NCBI GenBank assembly: GCA_049325055.1
Contig: JBMOPB010000016.1
Span: forward strand, 1 to 64,000
Direction: 5' to 3'
From: BRHc4a sp049325055
GTDB taxonomy: Bacteria > Bacillota > Desulfotomaculia > Desulfotomaculales > Desulfocucumaceae
DNA: 64,000 bases
In this document: one piece after another, positions 23,307-31,963 of the stretch
How positions within the stretch are numbered: the first letter of the stretch is position 1
How the letters are laid out: each line of letters opens with the position of its first letter
Made by a program: the position numbers and the translations under genes
The notes under the pieces: model-generated
Told to the model about the DNA's origin: nothing
Seen by the model: only the letters and a program-made list of their open reading frames with translations
Database searches by the model: none

Positions 23307-23863
23307 GACTGCCGCCTCCTTTCAGCTTCCCCATTCAGCAGTGAACCGGGTTGTTGGTCACGGGGAATTATTTCATAAAGGTATTTATCGTTGTGATTAA
23401 TCTGAATAAACATGCGGTCATGGTCCAGAAACAGCTTGGCCTCGGCCCCTTCCCGGGTGGCCCTTTGGGCGATGAAGCTCTCCATTTCCAGGAAATTGCC
23501 CCGTTCCAGCGCCTCATAGGCAGCCAGCCTGGTCTGATAGTATATTCCCTCCAGAGCAGCGTCACGGTCGTCTTTCACCGTTATTTTTACACTCCTCCTG
23601 CCAACGACATCCCGTATGGACCCGTTCAGTTTATTGTACGAGTCCTGCAGGTTATCCACTTTCTTAAGCTTTACCTCCACTTCCAGCACCGGCCCCTGGT
23701 CGTTAATCTTATAGGAGGCTATATCACCGTTTTCCACCAGGGCCCTGGTCAGGGGACGCTCGTAATTAAACCTGTTGAAAAGCCACTGGGCTCCCCAAAG
23801 CGATCCCATTCCCACCAGAAGGGCCAAAACCACAACGGGAATTTTTATTCCATTCCACTGCAT
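23303..23863 (-). CDS. Membrane-anchored hypothetical protein, partner of FtsH-like gene
   Basis: 186 residues. One N-terminal membrane segment (I-P-V-V-V-L-A-L-L-V-G-M-G, about 8-22) is followed by a soluble domain of mixed alpha/beta character with many charged residues. I recognise no family. Its TGA overlaps the GTG of the FtsH-like gene (GTGA), so the two are translationally coupled. A role as adaptor, or as the extracytoplasmic domain that the protease lacks, is possible but not shown. Confidence 0.75.
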   Translation of the reverse strand: MQWNGIKIPVVVLALLVGMGSLWGAQWLFNRFNYERPLTRALVENGDIASYKINDQGPVLEVEVKLKKVDNLQDSYNKLNGSIRDVVGRRSVKITVKDDRDAALEGIYYQTRLAAYEALERGNFLEMESFIAQRATREGAEAKLFLDHDRMFIQINHNDKYLYEIIPRDQQPGSLLNGEAERRRQS

Positions 23864-23997
23864 ACTAACCTTCCCCTCTATAAAATCTTTCGCTGCACGC
23901 TGTCGGACGGGGCAATTCTGCCCATTAAAAAAGATAAAAAAATCAAGCTTAACTACTTGACGAAAAAATTAACAGCAATAATTTGCCATGAAATATA

Positions 23998-24165
23998 GGG
24001 CCGACAAAGTCAGGCGAAGCTTTTCACGACCCCATTAGGGCTGTCAAAAGCGAGTATGACGCGAAGGCAACGCCAGGGCGAAGCGGAGCGTACATAAACG
24101 TACGTGAGCATCGCGCTGGCGGGGCCGACAAAGTCAGGCGAAGCTTTTCACAGCCCGTACATGCT
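23998..24165 (+). repeat. Dispersed repeat family 2, copy B
   Basis: The fullest copy. A unit of about 33 bases beginning GGCCGACAAAGTCAGGCGAA and ending in TTTTCACGACCC or TTTTCACAGCCC appears at both ends (about 24000 and 24122) as direct repeats. They flank a core with GAAGCGGAGCG-TACATAAACGTACG-TGAGCATCGCG. No coding sequence is present. Confidence 0.8.
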
Positions 24166-24194
24166 GACAACATGGTATTATAGCATATATATTA

Positions 24195-24232
24195 AAAATA
24201 AGAAGCAGGTAATGGATGTAAGCATTACCTGC
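24195..24232 (-). terminator. Terminator downstream of pgsA
   Basis: Minus-strand GCAGGTAAT-N10-ATTACCTGC followed by TTCTTATTTTTAATA. Confidence 0.8.
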
Positions 24233-24297
24233 CAGTTTCCCGCCCTGGATTCTGATGGAAAAGAATCTTTTGTGTACTCTGTGGCTTAAATATCTTT

Positions 24298-24828
24298 TCA
24301 AATACCGTCTTTCTTGATAACCGACCAGCTGCGGTAAAAATAATCCCAGCCGGACCACATGGTGAAAAAGACAGCCACCGCCACCGCCGTGTAGCCCAGT
24401 ATAAGCGGAAGATCTTTTATAAAAAGCGCCACGATGGCTACTATCTGGGTCACCGTTTTTACCTTTCCCAGCCACCCGGCCGCTATTACATTTCCGTCCA
24501 CCGCCGCCAGCGCTCTCAATCCGGTTACTGCGTACTCGCGGCCTATTATTATCAGCGCCACCCAGGAAGGCAGCCTCTGAAGCTCCACCAGAACGATAAG
24601 GGCAGCGGTGACAAGCAGTTTATCGGCCAGCGGGTCCATGAGCTTGCCCAGGTTGGTGATCATCTTGCGTTTTCTGGCAATATATCCGTCCAGGCCGTCG
24701 GTACTGGCCGCCAGTATGAATATAGCCGCCGCTATATAATCGCCGTATGGTATTCTGAGGGTTACAACAGCCACAAACAGCGGTATCAGGAATATCCTCA
24801 CCAGCGTTACCCGGTTGGGTAGGTTCAT
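24298..24828 (-). CDS. pgsA: CDP-diacylglycerol--glycerol-3-phosphate 3-phosphatidyltransferase
   Basis: A 176-residue membrane enzyme with several hydrophobic helices. The CDP-alcohol phosphotransferase signature is complete in D-G-L-D-G-Y-I-A-R ... G-K-L-M-D-P-L-A-D-K (about residues 45-70). It makes phosphatidylglycerol phosphate, the first step to phosphatidylglycerol and cardiolipin. It directly abuts rimO, an arrangement seen in many Firmicutes (rimO-pgsA-cinA-recA). Confidence 0.95.
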   Translation of the reverse strand: MNLPNRVTLVRIFLIPLFVAVVTLRIPYGDYIAAAIFILAASTDGLDGYIARKRKMITNLGKLMDPLADKLLVTAALIVLVELQRLPSWVALIIIGREYAVTGLRALAAVDGNVIAAGWLGKVKTVTQIVAIVALFIKDLPLILGYTAVAVAVFFTMWSGWDYFYRSWSVIKKDGI

Positions 24829-26229
24829 TTAAGCCAGCACTCCTCTCAATCCGTAATCAAATGCCCTGGTAACGCGAACATTTACAAATTCTCCGGGTGC
24901 GGCTCCGGCCGGCCCGGTGGAAAAAAGCACTGAACCGTCAATCTCCGGAGCGTCCCCCTCGGTTCTTCCGAAAAAGAGGTTGGATCGCCCCGGCCTTTTC
25001 CCGTCAACAAGCACCTTTATCTCTGTATTGATCCTGGAAAGGTTTTGTCTTTTGGAAATCTTCTTTTGCAACGCCATCAGCCTGCCATACCTGTATTCCT
25101 TGATTTCCTCAGTTACGACGTCTTTCATTTGGGACGCGGCAGTACCTTCCTCCGGGCTGAACTTGAACACCCCCATCCTCTCGAAAGAGGTTTCCTCCAC
25201 AAACCTGTACAGTTCCTCAAATTTGCCATCATCTTCGCCCGGGAAGCCCACTATAAAGGTTGTCCTGAGGGTAAGCCCCGGAATGGCGGACCGGAGTTGG
25301 TAAATAAGCCTTCTTACCTCGTCGGCCCGGCCCTTTCGGTTCATTCTTTTCAGGATATCGTCGTGTATATGCTGGAGGGGAAGATCAATGTACCGGCAAA
25401 TATTCTTCTCCTCGCTCATAACCTTTATAAGCTCCGCTGTAAATCCGGTGGGGTAGCAGTACATCACCCTGATCCATGGCGCACCCCGGCCGGAAAGGCG
25501 CCTTAAAAGCTCCGGCAGCATGGGGCGTCCGTATATGTCGTGACCGTAGGCCGTAGTGTCCTGGGCCACCAGTATTATCTCCCTGACACCCCCGCCCACA
25601 AGCTCCGAGGCCTCGGCCTCCAGCACCTCCATAGGCCTGCTCCGGTAACCTCCGCGGATTCCCGGTATGGCACAATATGAACACCGGTTGCTGCAGCCGT
25701 CGGCTATTTTCAAATAGGCCCAGTGGGACGGGGTGGTCAAAACGCGGGGCATTACCCGGCCGTAGTCAAAGGACGGGCTCCCAACCGAATAAGGCCTGTC
25801 ACCCGCCATGGATTTCTCGATATAGGACACCACGCCCTCTATTTCTCCCGGACCGAATATCCCATCTATCTCCGGGATCTCCTTCATCAGCTCTTCCCCG
25901 TAACGCTGCGCGAGACAGCCGCAAACCAGCATTACCTTTAGCCGCCCCTCCTCTTTCAGCCGGGCGGTATTCAAAATGTTATCTATAGCCTCCTCCTTGG
26001 CCGAAGTAATAAATCCACAGGTGTTTATTATCATGGCATCGGCGTCGGCGGCCTCTTTTGTCAGAGTATAGCCGGCGTCTGACAGGAGCCCCAGCATTAT
26101 TTCAGAATCAACCTGGTTTTTTGAGCACCCGAGACTGATTACTCCCACCTTGACTGCCGAATGAGAGGTGAGAGGCTTTTTATTTATTTTTTTTATCTCA
26201 CTTCTCACTTCCCACTTCTCACCTCTCAT
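24829..26229 (-). CDS. rimO: Ribosomal protein S12 methylthiotransferase RimO
   Basis: A 466-residue radical-SAM methylthiotransferase acting on an Asp of S12. The N-terminal cluster cysteines are in L-G-C-S-K-N, N-T-C-G-F and C-G-C-L-A; the radical-SAM cysteines are in C-S-N-R-C-S-Y-C, and a TRAM domain ends the protein. The first 26 residues (R-G-E-K-W-E-V-R-S-E-I-K-K...) are not family sequence; they are encoded by GAGAAGT-type heptamer repeats and an inverted copy. The ATG overlaps the yajQ stop (TAATG) and has AGGA upstream, and no better in-frame start exists, so the extension is probably translated. Confidence 0.93.
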   Translation of the reverse strand: MRGEKWEVRSEIKKINKKPLTSHSAVKVGVISLGCSKNQVDSEIMLGLLSDAGYTLTKEAADADAMIINTCGFITSAKEEAIDNILNTARLKEEGRLKVMLVCGCLAQRYGEELMKEIPEIDGIFGPGEIEGVVSYIEKSMAGDRPYSVGSPSFDYGRVMPRVLTTPSHWAYLKIADGCSNRCSYCAIPGIRGGYRSRPMEVLEAEASELVGGGVREIILVAQDTTAYGHDIYGRPMLPELLRRLSGRGAPWIRVMYCYPTGFTAELIKVMSEEKNICRYIDLPLQHIHDDILKRMNRKGRADEVRRLIYQLRSAIPGLTLRTTFIVGFPGEDDGKFEELYRFVEETSFERMGVFKFSPEEGTAASQMKDVVTEEIKEYRYGRLMALQKKISKRQNLSRINTEIKVLVDGKRPGRSNLFFGRTEGDAPEIDGSVLFSTGPAGAAPGEFVNVRVTRAFDYGLRGVLA

Positions 26230-26232
26230 TAA
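26155..26232. repeat. Heptamer repeat and inverted repeat inside the rimO 5' end
   Basis: AATGAGAGGTGAGA at 26160-26173 pairs with TCTCACCTCTCATT at 26217-26230, a perfect 14-bp inverted repeat. Between them lie a T-rich run and CACTTCTCACTTCCCACTTCTC units, the complement of the GAGAAGT/GGGAAGT repeat at 1368-1402. Confidence 0.75.
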
Positions 26233-26726
26233 AAGGTCCTCATGTTCACAAACTGAAGGGGTATTTCCCAGTCCCTCTCTTTTATAACCCTGATAACCTG
26301 TTGCAGGTCGTCCCGGTTCTTTCCGCTGACTCGGACTTGGTCGTTTTGAAAACTGGCCTGCACCTTAAGCTTGGTGTCTTTAACCAGTTTGATTATATCC
26401 CTGGCAAGATCCTTGTCAACCCCCTGCACAACGTCTACCTTTTGCCTTACTGTATCCCCCGCCGCCTTCTCCACTTTGCCGTATCGAAGCGCTTTTAAGT
26501 TTATGCCCCTTTTAACCATTTTTGATTCCATTATGTCTATGACGCTTTTAAGTTTGAAATCATCGTCGGCATGTATTATTATCCTGCCTTCTGAGTACTC
26601 CACATTGCTCTTGCTTCCCTTGAAATCAAACCTGCTTCTAATCTCTTTCATTACCTGGTTCAGGGCGTTATCTATTTCCTGAAGGTCTACCCTGGAAACT
26701 ATATCAAAGCTGTTTTCCTTGGACAA
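26229..26726 (-). CDS. yajQ: YajQ family nucleotide-binding protein
   Basis: A 165-residue protein matching YajQ/DUF520 from end to end: S-F-D-I-V-S-R-V-D at the start, R-F-D-F-K-G-S-K in the middle and Q-F-V-N-M-R-T-F at the end. YajQ proteins bind nucleotides, and a Xanthomonas member binds cyclic di-GMP; the function in Firmicutes is unknown. Its stop overlaps the rimO start. Confidence 0.95.
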   Translation of the reverse strand: MSKENSFDIVSRVDLQEIDNALNQVMKEIRSRFDFKGSKSNVEYSEGRIIIHADDDFKLKSVIDIMESKMVKRGINLKALRYGKVEKAAGDTVRQKVDVVQGVDKDLARDIIKLVKDTKLKVQASFQNDQVRVSGKNRDDLQQVIRVIKERDWEIPLQFVNMRTF

Positions 26727-26787
26727 TACGGCACCTCCGAAACATTTTTCTACAATATTTTAAACTATAATCATCATGTTTAAAACC

Positions 26788-26822
26788 AAAAAAACACCAT
26801 TTATATAATTGGTGTTTTTCTT
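26788..26822 (-). terminator. Terminator downstream of phoU
   Basis: AAAACACCA and TGGTGTTTT form a 9-bp stem with a ten-base A/T loop; the flanks are T-rich on one strand and A-rich on the other. It stands between phoU and yajQ. Confidence 0.75.
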
Positions 26823-26855
26823 TAACCCGGGAATATGGTGTTATTCTTTAAAATA

Positions 26856-27521
26856 TCAGTTTAATTCCCGGCGTTCGCCGGTGACCAGGTAAATTACGGC
26901 CTCCCCTATGTTGGTGGCATGATCCGCAATACGCTCCAGGTAGCGTGAAACGTACAGCAGGTAGGCTCCCTGGGTCACCACCTCGCGGTTTTCGGACATA
27001 CAACATATGGTGTCCCTGAAGACGTGCGAAAATATAAAGTCCACCTGGTCGTCCATGGCGCACATTTCCCTTGCCTTATTGACGTCACGGTGCACGTAGG
27101 AGTCAAGTCCCTCCTTTACCATCTGTCTTGCCATCCTTGCCATGCGCGGTATCTCGTGTACGGGGCGAACCGACATGGGATGGCCGGAAAGACACATTGT
27201 GGCCCTGGCAATATCCACGGCGTGGTCGGCCATTCTTTCCAGGCTGTTTAGTATTTTCATTCCCGTTACGGCTATCCGCAGGTCCTTGGCGATGGGCTGC
27301 TGCGTAGCTATCAGTTTGATGCACTTGTCTTCGATTTCCAAAAAAAGTTCGTCGATACGCTCGTCACCCATGATTACTCCGGCTGCGGCAGTTACATCCT
27401 GGGTCATAAAGGCGTCCACCGAATCATAAATAGCCTTTTCCACCATGCCTCCCATCCGCAGTATATCGTTTTGTATGTCCCTCAGGGATTTATCAAAGAG
27501 GTATCTGCTCACGCCAGCCAT
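26856..27521 (-). CDS. phoU: Phosphate-specific transport system accessory protein PhoU
   Basis: A 221-residue all-helical protein with two PhoU repeats. The metal-binding E/D-rich helices show E-R-M-A-D-H-A-V-D-I-A near residue 85 and E-R-I-A-D-H-A-T-N-I near residue 200. PhoU restrains the phosphate kinase and Pst transporter and helps persistence. Here it follows a PhoR-like kinase, but no pst genes and no response regulator are adjacent. Confidence 0.95.
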   Translation of the reverse strand: MAGVSRYLFDKSLRDIQNDILRMGGMVEKAIYDSVDAFMTQDVTAAAGVIMGDERIDELFLEIEDKCIKLIATQQPIAKDLRIAVTGMKILNSLERMADHAVDIARATMCLSGHPMSVRPVHEIPRMARMARQMVKEGLDSYVHRDVNKAREMCAMDDQVDFIFSHVFRDTICCMSENREVVTQGAYLLYVSRYLERIADHATNIGEAVIYLVTGERRELN

Positions 27522-27604
27522 TCCTCCCGCATTGTTTCTTTTTCGGGATCGATATATAAAAACATTTTACACTCAGGAGCGCCAAAAAGTTAATATTTTT
27601 TTCC

Positions 27605-28987
27605 TTACGGATTTATCGGAAGGTAAACTGTAAACCTGCTGCCCCGGCCGACCCTGCTTGAAACCTCGATCCTGCCCCTGTGCACGTCCACTATATGCTT
27701 TACAATGGCCAGGCCGAGACCGGACCCTCCCATCTCCCTCGACCTTGCCCGGTCCACCCTGTAAAGCCTTTCAAAAATCCTGGGCAGGCTCTCCTCGGGA
27801 ATGCCTATTCCCTGGTCGGCCACTGAAACAAACACCTCATTTTCCCCGGCTATGCCCCCTTCGACGGTGATCCGGCTTTGGTCGGGGCTGTATTTAATGG
27901 CGTTATCCACCAGGTTTATGAATACCCTGGTGAGCATGTCCTCATCACCGGTAATTACCGGAAAGGCGGTAACACGGGAAACCAGATCTATCCGCCTCTC
28001 TCCCGCGGTTTTGCTGAATATGGAGAAAACCTTTTCTATAAGCCTGGCCATCAATATTTCTTCCCTGGCCGGCACCACCTTGCCGCTCTCTATCTCGGAA
28101 AGGGAAAAGAGGTCGCCAATCAGCCTGGTCATCCTTTCGGTCTCAGCGTTTATGATTTTAAGGAACCGTACAGCTGTTTCCCTGTCTTCCAGCGCCCCGT
28201 CCAGGAGCGTTTCCAGGAATCCCTTCATTGAGGTGAGAGGTGTCCTAAGCTCGTGGGACACGTTGGCGATAAATTCTGCCCTCATCTGGTCAAGCTGCTT
28301 TCTTTCTGTTATATCCCTCAAAAGAGCCACCACCCCTCCCTTACCGGTTCCCTTCAGGGGGGTAAAAAGTACCCGGTAATATCGGGGATCAGGGGTTAGG
28401 ACCTTGATTACCCTGTCAAGAACAGTCTGTGTCACAAGGGCGGCTTTGAGGCTGTGTTCAAAATCCAGGTGCCTGATAACCCCCACTATATCTTTGCCAA
28501 GGCAGGATTCCCCAGAAATGTTGAGATTAAGCGCCTTTATGACCGCGGGATTTAAAAGAAGCACCCGGCCGTCGCCGTCCACCGCAACGACCCCGTCCGC
28601 CATACTGTTTAGCACCGCCTGCATCCGGTCCTTTTCCTCGGTTATTTCAGTAAATGTCTGCTTCAGCTTCCGGCCCAGAAGGTTTATGTTCTTGGCAAGG
28701 TCGCCTATCTCATCATCCGAGTATACCCTTATTTCCCTTCCAAGGTTTCCCCGGGCCATTTCTTTTGTAACCTCTGATATCTGCGCCAGCGGACCCATTA
28801 TTCTTATAAGCAGTATCCAGGCAAGAGCTATAGCAAAGGGAAGCGAGATAAGAACCACTCCCCAGACGTTAACGCTGTCTCCGGCATAAAACCTTAAGGC
28901 GGCGTAAAAAACAAACAGCATGAAAAAGTAGCTGGCCATGGGACGCCAGCTTATGCTCCTGGACATCTCCCGTAATTTTTCCAACAC
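27605..28987 (-). CDS. PhoR-like sensor histidine kinase
   Basis: 460 residues. Two N-terminal membrane segments lie close together (about 20-33 and 42-62) with almost no extracytoplasmic loop. A HAMP domain (about 65-115), a PAS domain (about 118-225) and HisKA with V-S-H-E-L-R-T-P-L (His near 244) follow. The ATPase domain has N-L-V-D-N-A-I-K-Y-S, D-Q-G-I-G-I-P and G-S-G-L-G-L-A-I. The architecture is that of PhoR, and phoU follows directly. The usual upstream phoB regulator is missing; pnp is there instead. GTG start with GGGGGAAA upstream. Confidence 0.9.
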   Translation of the reverse strand: MLEKLREMSRSISWRPMASYFFMLFVFYAALRFYAGDSVNVWGVVLISLPFAIALAWILLIRIMGPLAQISEVTKEMARGNLGREIRVYSDDEIGDLAKNINLLGRKLKQTFTEITEEKDRMQAVLNSMADGVVAVDGDGRVLLLNPAVIKALNLNISGESCLGKDIVGVIRHLDFEHSLKAALVTQTVLDRVIKVLTPDPRYYRVLFTPLKGTGKGGVVALLRDITERKQLDQMRAEFIANVSHELRTPLTSMKGFLETLLDGALEDRETAVRFLKIINAETERMTRLIGDLFSLSEIESGKVVPAREEILMARLIEKVFSIFSKTAGERRIDLVSRVTAFPVITGDEDMLTRVFINLVDNAIKYSPDQSRITVEGGIAGENEVFVSVADQGIGIPEESLPRIFERLYRVDRARSREMGGSGLGLAIVKHIVDVHRGRIEVSSRVGRGSRFTVYLPINP

Positions 28988-29114
28988 GGCATTTCCCCCG
29001 GAACTTTTTCTTTCCCACCGCTTTCATGTCAAGCGGCATGGTGGGTATAGAACAAATTTTATCACAGCATCGGTTAAAAATAAGCTGAGCTTTTGTTAAT
29101 TTTATGTTACTAAA

Positions 29115-29160
29115 AATATTAAAAACAGAGGACGTACGAGACGCTCTCTGTTTATTAAAT
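29115..29160 (-). terminator. Terminator downstream of pnp
   Basis: Minus-strand AAACAGAG ... CTCTGTTT stem, followed by TTAATATTTTTAG. It separates pnp from the sensor kinase gene. Confidence 0.7.
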
Positions 29161-29191
29161 AAAGGAAACTATTTTATGATCCCTGGTTGGT

Positions 29192-31432
29192 TCACCTGCC
29201 CTGCCCGTGAGGGTGGATCCTTTCTCTTTCCCTCCTGGGGCCGCCCCGTCCCGGCCCCTGTCCCTCAGACCTTGCGGCCTCAAGTTCGCCGGGCTCGGGA
29301 GGAACCGCTTCCTTGCGGGAGAGCTTTAACCTGCCCTGGTTGTCATATCCTATGGCCTTGACCAGTATGGTGTCACCCTCGTTGGCTATGTCCTCGGTCT
29401 TGGCAACCCGGTGATGGGCAAGCTGCGAAATGTGTACCAGGCCTTCCTTGCCGGGCATCCCCAGCACCCCGGGGATTACTTCCACGAAGCATCCGAAATC
29501 GGTTACCCTCGTCACCCTGCCGTTGTATATTTCGCCTACCTGGACCTCCTTGGTTATTCCCTCAATGATATGAAGGGCCTTCTTGCCGGCTTCGGGGTCA
29601 ACGGCGGCTATGTATACCCGCCCGTCGTCTTCAATGTCTATCTCCACCCCGGTTTCCTCGACAATCTTTTTAATTATCTTTCCGCCGGGGCCTATGACGT
29701 CCCGTATCTTATCGGGGTCAATGGTAAAGTGTATTATCCTCGGGGCGTAACGGGACAGCTCCTCCCTGGGCTGAGCTATTACACTGGTCATTCTGTTAAG
29801 AATATGCATCCTGGCCTCCGTGGCCTGGGCCACAGCCCGCTCCAGTATCTCCGGCGTCACACCTGCCACCTTGATGTCCATCTGCATGGCGGTAACGCCG
29901 TTGGCAGTGCCTGCCACCTTGAAGTCCATGTCGCCCAGGTGGTCTTCTATGCCCTGGATATCCGTCAATACCACCACTTCGTCGCCTTCTTTGATGAGGC
30001 CCATTGCCGCCCCGGCCACCGGAGCCTTTATGGGCACGCCGGCGTCCATCAGCGCAAGGCAGCTTCCGCAAACGCTGCCCATGGAAGTGGACCCGTTGGA
30101 CTCCAACACCTCGGATACTATCCTTATGGTATAGGGGAATGTTTCCGCCGGGGGAACCACCGCCTCCAGCGCCCTCTCGGCCAGTGCCCCGTGGCCTATT
30201 TCCCTCCTGCCCGGCGAGCGCATGGGCTTTGTTTCCCCGGTGCTGAAGGGCGGGAAATTATAGTGGTGCATAAACCTCTTCCTTTCCTCCACTCCAAGAC
30301 CGTCAAGCCTCTGCTCGTCGGAAATCGGGCCAAGGGTAACCACCGACATCACCTGGGTCTGCCCCCTGGTAAAAAGCCCGGAACCATGGGTCCTGGGCAA
30401 AACCCCCACTTCCACCGTAATGGGCCTCACCTCGGTGGTGCTGCGACCGTCTATGCGCACCTTTTCCTTTATTATTACATCGCGCATGGCCTTTTTCTCG
30501 GCGGCCTCGATAATCTTCGTTACAGCCTGTGCCTGTTCGGGGAAGGATTCCGCGAACTGATCCGCTATTGATGCTGCGGTTTCCTCCAGGAAGGCCTCCC
30601 TGGACTTTTTGTCCATCCTGTCGGCGACACACTGCCTGACGGCTGCGGTCATCCTTTCCAGTGCCGCCGGCAGCACCGCCTCTTCTATGGCCGGCTCCAC
30701 CTCGGCGATTTCCGGAACCGCTTTTTCCCTGGCCAGACCCATGGCCAGTGCTTCCTCACGGAATTTTTCTATAAACTCCACGATCTCCTTCACCTTCCGG
30801 TGCCCAAAGCCGATGGCATCCAGAACAACCTTTTCGGGAACTTCATTTGCCCCGGCCTCAACCATCATAACGGCGTCCTTGGTTCCCGCCACCACCAGGT
30901 GAAGGTCGCTTTTTTCAGCTTCGCTCAGTGTGGGGTTGATAACAAGATTGCCGTCGATACGACCCACTATAACCCCGCCGATGGGGCCGGCAAAGGGAAT
31001 CTCACTGATGTGCAGGGCTGCAGAAGCTCCGACCATTGCCGCAATCTCGGGGGCGTTATCCTGGTCCACCGAAAGTACAGTGGCAATTACCTGAACCTCG
31101 TTCCTGAATCCCTTTGGAAAAAGCGGCCTTATCGGACGGTCGATCAGCCTGCCCGACAGCACGGCCTTTTCACTGGGCCTTCCTTCCCTCTTTATAAAGC
31201 CCCCTGGAATCTTGCCCACCGCGTAGAGCCTTTCCTCGTAATCCACGGTCAGAGGGAAAAAGTCGATTCCCTCCCTCTTATTCCTGGCCATGGTGGCAGT
31301 AACCAGGGTTACAGTATCACCATACCTGACCAGCACAGCACCGCTGGCCTGCTTGGCCAACCGCCCCGTTTCCAGTACCATCTTGCGGCCGGCTATTTCA
31401 ATCTCTCTCCTCAGTACCGATCCTTCTGACAT
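29192..31432 (-). CDS. pnp: Polyribonucleotide nucleotidyltransferase (PNPase)
   Basis: A 746-residue phosphorolytic 3'-5' exoribonuclease. Two RNase PH cores are present; the second carries the active-site R-T-H-G-S-G-L-F-T-R-G-Q-T-Q and S-M-G-S-V-C-G. A KH domain (I-G-P-G-G-K-I-I) and an S1 domain (about 620-690) follow, then a short G/R-rich tail. It trims and degrades mRNA and works with RNase Y. It follows rpsO, the standard order in bacteria. Confidence 0.97.
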   Translation of the reverse strand: MSEGSVLRREIEIAGRKMVLETGRLAKQASGAVLVRYGDTVTLVTATMARNKREGIDFFPLTVDYEERLYAVGKIPGGFIKREGRPSEKAVLSGRLIDRPIRPLFPKGFRNEVQVIATVLSVDQDNAPEIAAMVGASAALHISEIPFAGPIGGVIVGRIDGNLVINPTLSEAEKSDLHLVVAGTKDAVMMVEAGANEVPEKVVLDAIGFGHRKVKEIVEFIEKFREEALAMGLAREKAVPEIAEVEPAIEEAVLPAALERMTAAVRQCVADRMDKKSREAFLEETAASIADQFAESFPEQAQAVTKIIEAAEKKAMRDVIIKEKVRIDGRSTTEVRPITVEVGVLPRTHGSGLFTRGQTQVMSVVTLGPISDEQRLDGLGVEERKRFMHHYNFPPFSTGETKPMRSPGRREIGHGALAERALEAVVPPAETFPYTIRIVSEVLESNGSTSMGSVCGSCLALMDAGVPIKAPVAGAAMGLIKEGDEVVVLTDIQGIEDHLGDMDFKVAGTANGVTAMQMDIKVAGVTPEILERAVAQATEARMHILNRMTSVIAQPREELSRYAPRIIHFTIDPDKIRDVIGPGGKIIKKIVEETGVEIDIEDDGRVYIAAVDPEAGKKALHIIEGITKEVQVGEIYNGRVTRVTDFGCFVEVIPGVLGMPGKEGLVHISQLAHHRVAKTEDIANEGDTILVKAIGYDNQGRLKLSRKEAVPPEPGELEAARSEGQGPGRGGPRRERERIHPHGQGR

Positions 31433-31567
31433 CCGGGCTTATCCTCCCATACACTTCTTCATATTTTTAACAACCGATTGTATTTCTACATATTTCATAG
31501 TATTTCCTGCCTGAGAATATAAAAATACCTTTTGCCGGCCTTTCAACAGGTTATTTGGAAGTTGCAT

Positions 31568-31600
31568 AAAAAAAAGCGGAAAACCAACTTCCGCTTTTTT
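31568..31600 (-). terminator. Terminator downstream of rpsO
   Basis: AAAAGCGGAA-accaac-TTCCGCTTTT with a T run on the minus strand. Leaky termination here would set the rpsO to pnp ratio. Confidence 0.85.
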
Positions 31601-31610
31601 GGGGAGCATT

Positions 31611-31880
31611 TTATTTACGCAGTTCCAGTTTTTCAATGAGGGAGCGGTAGCGTTCAAAATTGCGGTCCTTGAGATAGTTAAGCAGGGCCCGCCTTTGTCC
31701 CACCATTTTAAGAAGTCCCCTCCTGGAGTGGTGGTCCTTCTTGTGGATTTTCAGGTGTTCCGTCAGGCTCTTAATTCTTTTGGTCAGTATGGCAATTTGA
31801 ACCTCCGGGGAACCGGTGTCATTTTCATGTATTTTGTGCTCGGTAATGACAGCCTGTTTAGTTTCCTGAGTCAGTGCCAT
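31611..31880 (-). CDS. rpsO: 30S ribosomal protein S15
   Basis: 89 residues, the full family length. The conserved D-T-G-S-P-E-V-Q, L-T-E-H-L-K-x-H-x-K-D-H-H-S-R-R-G-L and Y-L-x-x-x-x-x-x-R-Y elements are all visible. It binds 16S rRNA and bridges to 23S rRNA. Confidence 0.98.
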   Translation of the reverse strand: MALTQETKQAVITEHKIHENDTGSPEVQIAILTKRIKSLTEHLKIHKKDHHSRRGLLKMVGQRRALLNYLKDRNFERYRSLIEKLELRK

Positions 31881-31963
31881 ATAATCACCTCCTTACTCCT
31901 TTAATCGCTGCCAGCCAAGTTAACCGCCGGAGAACGAGTTCCCTAGCTGACAGTTCACGGAAA

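Larger units (their letters stand above)
23864..24297. other. Intergenic region between pgsA and the FtsH-like operon
   Basis: No gene. It holds repeat family 2 copy B (23998-24165) and the pgsA terminator (24195-24232). Confidence 0.6.

Noticed and set aside
23998..24165. Insertion sequence
   Set aside because: No transposase frame, no clear target duplication; recorded as a dispersed repeat instead.
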